NCBI GenBank assembly: GCA_003561665.1
Contig: PWVY01000146.1
Location: 1-6,535, forward strand
Source: Thermoplasmata archaeon
Lineage (GTDB): Archaea > Thermoplasmatota > SW-10-69-26
Direction: 5' to 3'
Length of the DNA stretch: 6,535 nt
How positions within the stretch are numbered: the stretch's first letter is position 1; each line of letters begins with the position of its first letter. Below are positions 1 through 4,357 of the stretch, piece by piece. The notes under the pieces are model-generated. The model saw only the letters and a list, made by a program, of their open reading frames with translations. It did no database searches and was not told the origin of the DNA. The translations under genes and the position numbers were made by a program.

Positions 1-24
1 GCGAAGCTGTCGGATTTCTTGTGA
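1..24 (+). CDS. 3' tail of an upstream gene (partial)
   Basis: Reading from the first base, seven sense codons (AKLSDFL) are followed by TGA at 22-24. The stretch after this stop looks non-coding, so this is plausibly the carboxyl end of a gene that begins outside the window. Seven residues are too few to assign a family. The call rests only on the open frame and on the change in character of the sequence after the stop. Confidence 0.4.
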   Translation, partial: AKLSDFL

Positions 25-51
25 GGGGTCAGTTCGAGGGGGTGGATCGGC

Positions 52-69
52 TCCAGGGGTTCCAGGGGA
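52..69. repeat. Tandem 9-bp repeat
   Basis: Two adjacent copies, TCCAGGGGT (52-60) and TCCAGGGGA (61-69), differ only in the last base. The repeat is short and may be chance in G-rich DNA, but it builds the paired arms of the hairpins described beside it. Confidence 0.5.
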
Positions 70-78
70 ACGGTCCCC
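59..78 (+). terminator. Overlapping hairpins, possible terminator of the upstream gene
   Basis: GTTCC (59-63) can pair with GGAAC (67-71) around a 3-base loop. Alternatively GGGGA (65-69) can pair with TCCCC (74-78) around ACGG. The two structures share bases 67-69 and exclude each other. The second is followed by a pyrimidine-rich run (TCCCTATCTACT). They lie 35-54 bases after the upstream stop codon, so a terminator is possible, but there is no strong T tract. Confidence 0.25.
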
Positions 79-128
79 TCCCTATCTACTCCATGGCAAA
101 GCTTAACGTGGTATGCGTGGAGGGTTGG

Positions 129-137
129 GGTGGTGAT
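129..137 (+). promoter_or_regulatory. Shine-Dalgarno site of the first zinc-ribbon gene
   Basis: GGTGGTGAT ends three bases before the ATG at 141 and matches the archaeal anti-SD complement GGAGGTGATC at all but one position. It decides the start at 141 over the upstream GTG at 21. A near copy (GGTGGTG, 382-388) precedes the second zinc-ribbon gene. Confidence 0.6.
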
Positions 138-140
138 GGC

Positions 141-359
141 ATGATCGTTGATGATGCTTCGTCGGGTTGTGCGCATGGTCCGTGTGAACGTTGCGGCGTC
201 TCGTTCACGGTGGAGGCGACGGTGCGTCCTGCGCAGTGCCCCAACTGTGGGCATCGGGATGTGGGGTCGGTGCCTGCTCGGCGGGAGGGTGATGGGAGCA
301 AGGGGGCGGTGCGGGGGCCTTCGTGGGTCGTTGAACAGGTTGGGTGGCCGGTGAACTGA
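141..359 (+). CDS. Small zinc-ribbon protein (72 aa)
   Basis: A 72-residue protein with one zinc-ribbon unit: CxxCG at Cys15/Cys18 (motif HGPCERCG) and CPNCGHR at Cys33/Cys36. The 14-residue spacing between the two CxxC pairs is typical of a single rubredoxin-like knuckle pair that binds one Zn2+. Cys10 is an extra cysteine. The tail after residue 40 is charged and Gly-rich, with no recognisable fold. ATG at 141 is chosen because a good Shine-Dalgarno site lies just upstream. The gene is followed in the same frame by a second, clearly related zinc ribbon. Such micro-proteins are common in archaea, and many are thought to bind nucleic acid or proteins, but I recognise no named family and assign no function. 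The Zn site is read from the sequence; a structural or regulatory role is inference. Confidence 0.65.
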   Translation: MIVDDASSGCAHGPCERCGVSFTVEATVRPAQCPNCGHRDVGSVPARREGDGSKGAVRGPSWVVEQVGWPVN

Positions 360-381
360 AGCGTGCGGGGGTGTTTGTCCG

Positions 382-388
382 GGTGGTG
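382..388 (+). promoter_or_regulatory. Shine-Dalgarno site of the second zinc-ribbon gene
   Basis: GGTGGTG lies four bases before the GTG at 393. It repeats the core of the site in front of the first zinc-ribbon gene with one base less spacing. This supports initiation at GTG 393, or at the adjacent GTG 396, rather than TTG 375 or GTG 363. Confidence 0.5.
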
Positions 389-392
389 GTTT

Positions 393-527
393 GTGGTGTC
401 TGGCGTTGGGCGCCCGGCGCGGGTTCATGGTCCGTGTGAGCGTTGCGGCGCGTTGTTTTACTCGGTGAAGACGGGGTGTCAGGCGGTGTGTCCGAATTGT
501 GGGCATCGGGCGGGGTGCGAGGATTAG
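393..527 (+). CDS. Micro zinc-ribbon protein (44 aa), paralogue of the preceding gene
   Basis: A 44-residue frame with HGPCERCG (Cys15, Cys18) and CPNCGHR (Cys33, Cys36) at exactly the same residue positions as in the 72-residue neighbour. Cys29 and Cys42 are extra cysteines absent from the neighbour. Bases 426-450 match 174-198 with one mismatch and 498-510 match 246-258 exactly, both at an offset of 252 bp, so the pair arose by tandem duplication. The start is GTG 393, which corresponds to ATG 141 in the first copy and has the same type of ribosome binding site; GTG 396 is an alternative. It lies 33 bp after the first gene and in the same frame. The stop codon overlaps that of the convergent yjbQ-family gene. 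No named family is recognised. It is short enough to be missed by a length cut-off. Confidence 0.6.
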   Translation: MVSGVGRPARVHGPCERCGALFYSVKTGCQAVCPNCGHRAGCED

Positions 528-958
528 GTTTGGCCCCAGGCGTGGACGGCGATGGTTCGTTCGCGTGGTTTGTTGTCGAGTTCGATGAACACGATTTGCT
601 CCCAGGTGCCAAGGCGTAGGGTTCCGTTCTGGATGGGCGCGGTGAGGTCGGGACCGATGAAGGCGGCGCGGACGTGACTGTGTCCGTTGCCGTCTTTCCA
701 GCGGCGTTGGTGGCCGTAGTCGACGCCTTCGCCGTGTCGGGGGAAGAGGCGGTCGAGCGCGTTGGGGATGTCTTCTTCGACGAGGCCTGGTTCGTACTCG
801 AGCGTCGTGATGGCGCTGGTGCTGGATTGGGTGTGGATGAGGCATTGGCCGGTTTGGATGGGGGTTTGGTCGATGATGGCGTCGATGTCGTCGGTGAGGT
901 CGATGATCTGGGTTTCGCCTTGAGTTGTGAGTTGGAGGTCTTGGGTGGCTTGGTGCAT
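524..958 (-). CDS. YjbQ/UPF0047 family protein (144 aa)
   Basis: Complete protein of the YjbQ (UPF0047) family, at the usual 130-145 residues. Family hallmarks, in order, are an N-terminal beta strand with IIDLTDDID (18-26), the SSTSAITTLEYEPGL segment (45-59), the DGNGHSHVRAA block (89-99) with His93 and His95 as likely metal or catalytic ligands, and the signature NGTLRLGTWEQIV (111-123), close to the family GTWQ motif. The C-terminal ELDNKPRERTIAVHAWG is typical of one subgroup. Members form trimers. E. coli YjbQ has weak thiamine-phosphate synthase activity, so databases often call it secondary thiamine-phosphate synthase; the real cellular role is unsettled. The ATG at 958 starts the protein where family members start, but no Shine-Dalgarno site is visible, so a leaderless or very short-leader mRNA is likely. 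It is a single minus-strand gene, convergent with the zinc ribbons and divergent from the symporter. Confidence 0.9.
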   Translation of the reverse strand: MHQATQDLQLTTQGETQIIDLTDDIDAIIDQTPIQTGQCLIHTQSSTSAITTLEYEPGLVEEDIPNALDRLFPRHGEGVDYGHQRRWKDGNGHSHVRAAFIGPDLTAPIQNGTLRLGTWEQIVFIELDNKPRERTIAVHAWGQT

Positions 959-1096
959 GGGGGTGAGAAGCGCGTAGGGGGTGGTGGGTTTTGCGGGGCT
1001 GGAGCGCGGCGGATGGGGTGGTTGTTCTGGGTCGCGTGCGAGGTTTGAGCATCGGAACGCTTTTGGAGTGCGGTCGTCTGGCGGGAGTTGATTGCT
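959..1096. promoter_or_regulatory. Divergent intergenic region between yjbQ-family gene and symporter
   Basis: These 138 bp must carry promoters for both outward genes. It is very G-rich on the + strand and no convincing TATA box stands out. Weak candidates are GCTTTTGG (1059-1066) for the symporter, placing a start near 1088, and GCAAAACCC on the minus strand (about 986-994) for the yjbQ-family gene. The GGGAG at 1083-1087 is the probable symporter ribosome binding site, 9 bases before GTG 1097. Confidence 0.35.
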
Positions 1097-2524
1097 GTGA
1101 GGGCGAGGTTCGCAACGAAGACCGGGTTCATCCTTTCCGCGATCGGTAGCGCGGTGGGCTTGGGGAACGTTTGGCGTTTCCCGCAGATCACGAGCCAGAA
1201 CGGCGGGGCAGCGTTCCTGTTCATCTACGTGCCGTTGGTCTTGTTCGTGGGCATCCCGTTGTTGTGGGCCGAGCTTGCCGCGGGGCAGAAGGGGCAGGGG
1301 TCTGCCCCGGAGAGCCTTCGCCAGGCGGCGGGGGAGAAGTGGAAGTGGGTGGGCATCTTGATGGTGGTCACGAGCACCCTGTTCTTGGGGTATTACGCTG
1401 TCATCGCGGGCCTTTCCACGATCTACGCGGTGTTTGCTCCCACGGACGTGATCATGCAGGATCCGACGGCGTTCTTGGAGGCGTCCCAGGAGGGGCCACG
1501 GGCGATCTTGGTGCTGTTGATCTTCAGCGCGGTCACGGCGGGCATCGTGAGCTTCGGTGTGGCCAGCGGGATCGAGCGGGCGAACATGATCATGATGCCT
1601 GCGTTGTTCGTGATGGTCCTAGGCTTGGCCATCTACGGGGTCACGCGTCCAGGAGCGTTGGGGGGCGTGGATTTCTATCTGGGGTTGGATACGGCGGATT
1701 TGACCCTTCGGTCGTTGACGATCGGGTTGGGTCAGGTGTTCTTCTCCTCAAGCGTCGGTTTCGGCATCATGATCACGTACGGTAGTTACAACGATGCGGG
1801 GGAGAGCATGTTCGGGTCCAGCGTCACGGTGGGTATCGCGAACATGGCCGTGGGCGTTGTTGCAGGGTTCATGGTGTTCACGCTCGTCTTCGCGGAGGGG
1901 TTGCAGGAGGCGGTGATCGATCCGGATGCGGGCATGACGACGGCGTTGTTCTTGACGTTACCGTCAGCGTTCGCCAGTATCGGGGGAACGTTGGGGCACG
2001 TGCTGATGTTGATCTTCTTCATCATGCTCACGATGGCGGGGCTTTCCTCAAGCATCAGTGGGCTTGAGGTCATCGTGAGCTTCCTGGAGGATAAGTTCGA
2101 CATCGAGCGGTGGAAACTGACCATCGGTGCGACGGAGGTTACGTACGGGATCGGGTTCTTCAGCGCGTTGAGCATCGGGTTCTTGGGGCGAATCGATGCG
2201 TTCGTTGGGAGCATCATGCTGATCCTTGGGGGCCTTGGCGTGTGCTTGGTGTACACGTTCGGGTTCAACGGGAAGGGGGAGCGTACGGCGATCCTTCTTG
2301 GCGGGGAGGAGGATGTGCCCGCGTGGAAGAAGAACGCGGCCAAGGGCATCGGCGTGTTGGTGGCGTACGTGTTGCCGGTGGCGTTGTCGTTGATCTTGCT
2401 CATGAACCTGGATGATACGTGCATGAGCGTGTTCTACGATACGTGGGTTGAGGGCGCGGTGTGTGATCCGATGACGAGGGCTATGAACAGCGTGATGGCT
2501 GTGTTGGCGTCCCCGTTCGCGTAG
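1097..2524 (+). CDS. Neurotransmitter:sodium symporter (NSS/SNF) family transporter
   Basis: A 475-residue Na+-coupled transporter of the LeuT/MhsT family, probably importing an amino acid across the cytoplasmic membrane. TM1 carries GSAVGLGNVWRFP (residues 17-29), the unwound helix that holds substrate and Na+ in LeuT. TM2 ends in GIPLLWAELAAGQ, TM3 has the tyrosine pair of LeuT (LGYYAVIAG), TM6 has QVFFSSSVGFG and ITYGSY, TM7 has the asparagine of VGIANM, and TM8 has GLSSSISGLEVIVSFLED with the Na2-site serines. I count about 11 hydrophobic segments, as in many prokaryotic members. The LeuT Na1-site threonine in TM6 is serine here. GTG 1097 gives MRARFATKTGF, the normal family N terminus, with GGGAG 9 bases upstream; TTG 1088 would abut that site and is less likely. 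Sir2 follows after 40 bp. The substrate cannot be read from the sequence. Confidence 0.95.
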   Translation: MRARFATKTGFILSAIGSAVGLGNVWRFPQITSQNGGAAFLFIYVPLVLFVGIPLLWAELAAGQKGQGSAPESLRQAAGEKWKWVGILMVVTSTLFLGYYAVIAGLSTIYAVFAPTDVIMQDPTAFLEASQEGPRAILVLLIFSAVTAGIVSFGVASGIERANMIMMPALFVMVLGLAIYGVTRPGALGGVDFYLGLDTADLTLRSLTIGLGQVFFSSSVGFGIMITYGSYNDAGESMFGSSVTVGIANMAVGVVAGFMVFTLVFAEGLQEAVIDPDAGMTTALFLTLPSAFASIGGTLGHVLMLIFFIMLTMAGLSSSISGLEVIVSFLEDKFDIERWKLTIGATEVTYGIGFFSALSIGFLGRIDAFVGSIMLILGGLGVCLVYTFGFNGKGERTAILLGGEEDVPAWKKNAAKGIGVLVAYVLPVALSLILLMNLDDTCMSVFYDTWVEGAVCDPMTRAMNSVMAVLASPFA

Positions 2525-2564
2525 CGGGGAAGGGTTCAATTGGCTGTGTGGGATTCGGTGGAGC

Positions 2565-3317
2565 GTGGCAAGCCAGGACGCGGTGGAGGAAGCTCGCGCG
2601 TTGGTCGAGGAGGCCAAGAGCGTGGTGGCGTTCACGGGGGCGGGCGTATCAACGGCGAGCGGGATCCCTGATTTCCGTGGGGAGGGAGGGTTGTGGGAGC
2701 GGTTTGATCCTTCGGATTTCCGGTACGAGCGTTTCTTGGAGGATCCTGCAGGGTTCTGGGAGCTTCGAGCAGTGTTGACGCGGTCGTTGGGGTTGGAGGA
2801 TGCTCGCCCGAACGCGTGTCATCAAGCGTTGGCCCAGGCGTGCAAGGAGGGCGTGGTGGAGGCGGTGGTGACGCAGAACATCGATGGGTTGCATCAGGAG
2901 GCGGGCGTGTCGGGTGAGGATGTGGTGGAGGTGCATGGGTCCACGCGGCGTACGCGGTGCATGGGGTGCGGGGAGCGTTGGCCCATCGAGGAGGCGTTGG
3001 AGGCGGTGGATGCGGGGAGGGTCCCGCCGTCGTGTGGGGGGTGTGGTGGCGTGTTGAAGCCGGATGTGGTGTTGTTCGGTGAGCGGTTGCCGAAGGATGT
3101 GTTCGATCGGGCTCAGGCGTTGGCTCGGGGTTCGGATGTGATGTTGGTTGCGGGGTCGAGCTTGTCGGTGTACCCGGCGGCGGGGTTGCCGGAGATCACG
3201 CTCTCGCAGGGGGGTGATGTGGTCATCGTGAACGGGGAGGCCACGGGGTTGGATGCGCGTGCGAGCGTGGTGCTTCGGGGGCGTGTGGAGACCGTGGTGC
3301 CGGAGCTTCTTGGGTAG
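2565..3317 (+). CDS. Sir2-family NAD-dependent protein deacylase (sirtuin)
   Basis: A 250-residue sirtuin, the normal length for a prokaryotic core enzyme. It would remove acetyl (or other acyl) groups from lysines, consuming NAD+ and releasing nicotinamide and O-acyl-ADP-ribose. Visible motifs are GAGVSTASGIPDFRG (25-39) for NAD binding, TQNIDGLH (103-110), catalytic His124 in VHGS, four Zn cysteines in two CxxC pairs (132/135 and 157/160), KPDVVLFGE (165-173), AGSSLSVYPA, and a final VNGE. The Tyr-xx-Arg pair that marks desuccinylases of the SIRT5/CobB class is absent from the helix around FWELRAV (64-70), so I expect deacetylation; this is inference. GTG 2565 is preceded by GGTGG at 2557-2561. 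It lies 40 bp after the symporter on the same strand and is probably co-transcribed. It converges on the 91-residue gene with a 9-bp gap. In archaea a known sirtuin target is the chromatin protein Alba. Confidence 0.95.
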   Translation: MASQDAVEEARALVEEAKSVVAFTGAGVSTASGIPDFRGEGGLWERFDPSDFRYERFLEDPAGFWELRAVLTRSLGLEDARPNACHQALAQACKEGVVEAVVTQNIDGLHQEAGVSGEDVVEVHGSTRRTRCMGCGERWPIEEALEAVDAGRVPPSCGGCGGVLKPDVVLFGERLPKDVFDRAQALARGSDVMLVAGSSLSVYPAAGLPEITLSQGGDVVIVNGEATGLDARASVVLRGRVETVVPELLG

Positions 3318-3326
3318 GGTGTGCGG

Positions 3327-3602
3327 TTAGGAGCCCCAGAATTCTTCGGGCGTGGTCGCAATCTCGTACTCGAGGGGTGTGAGGTTGATGTTTTCTTCTT
3401 CGAGCCAGGGGAGGAACTCGCGGCCGCTTTTGTTCATCTGCTCGATGGAGCCGTGGAGGATGTACAAAAGGGAGGCATCTTGGGGGAAGTAGGGTCCATC
3501 GATGCTGTACCCGATGTCTTTGCTGAGGTCCTTGAGCTTTCGGTCCACGGTTTCCATCTCGTCGCGGGTCCCGTCGAAGTTGGCTTTCCAGAGGATCATC
3601 AT
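3327..3602 (-). CDS. Small conserved-looking protein, possible dimeric alpha/beta-barrel fold (91 aa)
   Basis: I do not recognise this gene with certainty. The product reads like a real folded protein: a beta strand (MMILWKANF), an amphipathic charged helix (about 12-33), a strand after DGPYFPQDAS (YILHGS), a second helix ending in REFLPWLEEE (about 63-72), then a strand INLTPLEYEIA and an acidic end. This beta-alpha-beta-alpha-beta order, and the LPW...TPLEYE stretch, resemble the small ferredoxin-like proteins of the DUF3303 type, which dimerise; this is a guess from pattern only. The start is ATG 3602, because GGTGA (3608-3612 on the minus strand) lies 5 bases upstream. The GTG at 3611 would add three residues but has no binding site. 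It is 134 bp downstream of queD on the same strand and may share its transcript. It is tail to tail with sir2. Confidence 0.7.
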   Translation of the reverse strand: MMILWKANFDGTRDEMETVDRKLKDLSKDIGYSIDGPYFPQDASLLYILHGSIEQMNKSGREFLPWLEEENINLTPLEYEIATTPEEFWGS

Positions 3603-3736
3603 AGCGTTCACCGTGTGGGGAATCGTTGGGGGTTGAAAGGGAGTCCCGCGGTGGGGGTTTGGCGCGTTGGGGGACGCCTAGGTGCGCCTGGCGTACGCGA
3701 TGTCCAAGGAGGAGGGGTGGAAGGGGTCTCCCGTCG
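3603..3736. other. Gap between queD and the small minus-strand gene
   Basis: No coding sequence is supported here. It holds an imperfect hairpin (3674-3694) and, next to the queD stop, a purine-rich + strand (AAGGAGGAGGGG), that is, a C/T-rich minus strand. It could terminate queD transcription or be an operon spacer. No good TATA box for the 91-residue gene is visible. Confidence 0.35.
3674..3694 (-). terminator. Hairpin downstream of queD
   Basis: ACGCC (3674-3678) pairs with GGCGT (3690-3694) and AGG (3680-3682) pairs with CCT (3687-3689), with one bulged T and a 4-base loop TGCG. The 8-bp stem lies 43 bases beyond the queD stop on the minus strand. It is a candidate terminator or RNA-processing structure, but lacks a following U tract. 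Confidence 0.3.
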
Positions 3737-4222
3737 TTAGAATTCGCGCGTGGCCCAGGCTCCCTTGCCGTAGCCTTCGTCGACGCCGATGCGGAACCTC
3801 GACACGTTATCGGGGAAATCCACCCGCTTGAGAAGCGCATCGGCGAGGTACGTGGCGATGTTCTCAGCCGTGCACACCGGCAAATCCACGAGCACCACGT
3901 CCTCTTTGGGCACATCCCAGCGCTTGCCGTCCACCTCGTACACGACGCGGTTCTCCTTGGTCGTGATGACCCCGTGTTCTGGGTTTCGAGGCAGCATCCA
4001 CTGGTGATCGAGTTCTTCGCTGAGGCTTCGAAGCGCGTCCTTGACGTCACCGAAGTCCATGACCATGCCATCCTCGGGGACCGTACCTTCCAGTTCGCAG
4101 TTGATCGCGTACGTGTGACCGTGCAACCGACCACATTTGGGATGGTAGGGGACCACATGGCTGGCCGCGAAGCGCAACCCTTGCCGCCATCCGTCGATCA
4201 CGAGCGTGCTGGTGTTCGCCAC
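3737..4222 (-). CDS. queD: 6-pyruvoyl-tetrahydropterin synthase / QueD family protein (161 aa)
   Basis: A complete member of the PTPS/QueD family. The Zn site is His22 (in FAASH) with His34 and His36 (HGHTY). The nucleophile Cys30 stands four residues before His34 (CGRLHGH), as in QueD. DFGDVK (56-61), LDHQWML (71-77) with the Asp-His pair, CTAENIA (117-123) and the C-terminal VDE (Glu149, pterin anchor) complete the family pattern. The insertion at about 80-112 makes it longer than the 120-residue bacterial QueD and is usual in archaeal homologues. The likely reaction converts dihydroneopterin triphosphate to 6-carboxy-tetrahydropterin, on the way to preQ0 and archaeosine in tRNA. A true PTPS or other subfamily activity cannot be excluded. 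The start is GTG 4222, with no Shine-Dalgarno site visible; GTG 4201 is a less likely alternative because it removes part of the first strand. It is divergent from cdc48. Confidence 0.88.
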   Translation of the reverse strand: MANTSTLVIDGWRQGLRFAASHVVPYHPKCGRLHGHTYAINCELEGTVPEDGMVMDFGDVKDALRSLSEELDHQWMLPRNPEHGVITTKENRVVYEVDGKRWDVPKEDVVLVDLPVCTAENIATYLADALLKRVDFPDNVSRFRIGVDEGYGKGAWATREF

Positions 4223-4247
4223 GATGCGAGGAGCAGCGCTTGGGTAC

Positions 4248-4266
4248 TTGGGGGTTTTCCCCCCAA
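4248..4266. repeat. Perfect 7-bp inverted repeat upstream of queD
   Basis: TTGGGGG (4248-4254) and CCCCCAA (4260-4266) pair around a 5-base loop, which reads GAAAA on the minus strand. It begins 26 bases upstream of the queD GTG. If queD is transcribed from beyond 4266 this is a stable leader hairpin; otherwise it could be an operator. Confidence 0.55.
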
Positions 4267-4328
4267 CCGTGCCCTGCCCCCTTGTTAAGGTTCGACCATG
4301 AGCGGACTTGAACCGATACGCAAAGCCC

Positions 4329-4334
4329 TATAAT
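4329..4334 (+). promoter_or_regulatory. TATA box of cdc48, leaderless type
   Basis: TATAAT (4329-4334) is centred 26-27 bp before the A of the cdc48 ATG, the distance that archaeal TATA boxes keep from the transcription start. A purine-rich CAAAG lies just upstream as a possible BRE. No Shine-Dalgarno site precedes the ATG (CATCTTGCGTTA). Together these suggest transcription starting at, or within a base or two of, the start codon. Confidence 0.6.
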
Positions 4335-4357
4335 GAAGGCCCCCGCATCTTGCGTTA

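Larger units (their letters stand above)
25..140. other. Non-coding stretch before the zinc-ribbon pair
   Basis: A GTG at 21 would open a frame running into the zinc-ribbon gene, but it lacks a ribosome binding site and the encoded peptide up to position 140 is Gly-rich with no family character. I therefore treat this stretch as untranslated. It holds a tandem 9-bp repeat (52-69), two overlapping hairpins (59-78), and a weak promoter-like GCAAAG/CTTAAC stretch (96-107). That stretch would place a transcription start near 131, too close to the ribosome binding site at 129-137 to be convincing. Confidence 0.4.
4223..4357. promoter_or_regulatory. Divergent promoter region between queD and cdc48
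   Basis: The 135 bp between two outward genes holds, from the queD side, a strong G/C hairpin (4248-4266), an imperfect palindrome CCTTGTTAAGG (4280-4290), an inverted repeat GGTTC (4289-4293) / GAACC (4310-4314), and the cdc48 TATA box (4329-4334). The palindrome contains TTAAC on the minus strand and is the best candidate TATA element for queD, but weakly so. Confidence 0.45.

Noticed and set aside
21..140. N-terminal extension of the first zinc-ribbon gene from GTG 21, overlapping the upstream stop
   Set aside because: The GTG/TGA overlap would suit an operon, but there is no ribosome binding site there, the added 40 residues have no character, and a strong site precedes ATG 141.
1088..1096. 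TTG 1088 as the symporter start
   Set aside because: The GGGAG site would directly touch the codon. GTG 1097 has normal spacing and gives the standard family N terminus.
205..1224. A 339-codon open frame on the minus strand
   Set aside because: It runs antisense through the zinc-ribbon genes and out of frame through the yjbQ-family gene. The peptide is a low-complexity Pro/Ser/Thr/Ala mix, as expected from antisense G/C-rich DNA.
3223..4158. A 311-codon minus-strand frame across queD and the small gene
   Set aside because: It overlaps queD and the 91-residue gene in another frame, is rich in Arg/Pro/Ser, and has no domain. Both overlapped frames are well supported.
4301..4315. A tRNA T-arm-like sequence on the minus strand (GGTTCAAGTCC)
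   Set aside because: The loop resembles TTCAAGT, but the T stem has a mismatch, no acceptor partner or anticodon arm with U33 is found at the right distance, and the needed region overlaps the cdc48 start.
4298..4333. An 11-codon frame (MSGLEPIRKAL) just before cdc48
   Set aside because: It runs into the cdc48 TATA box, so it would not be on the cdc48 transcript if that starts near the ATG. There is no independent promoter or good ribosome binding site.
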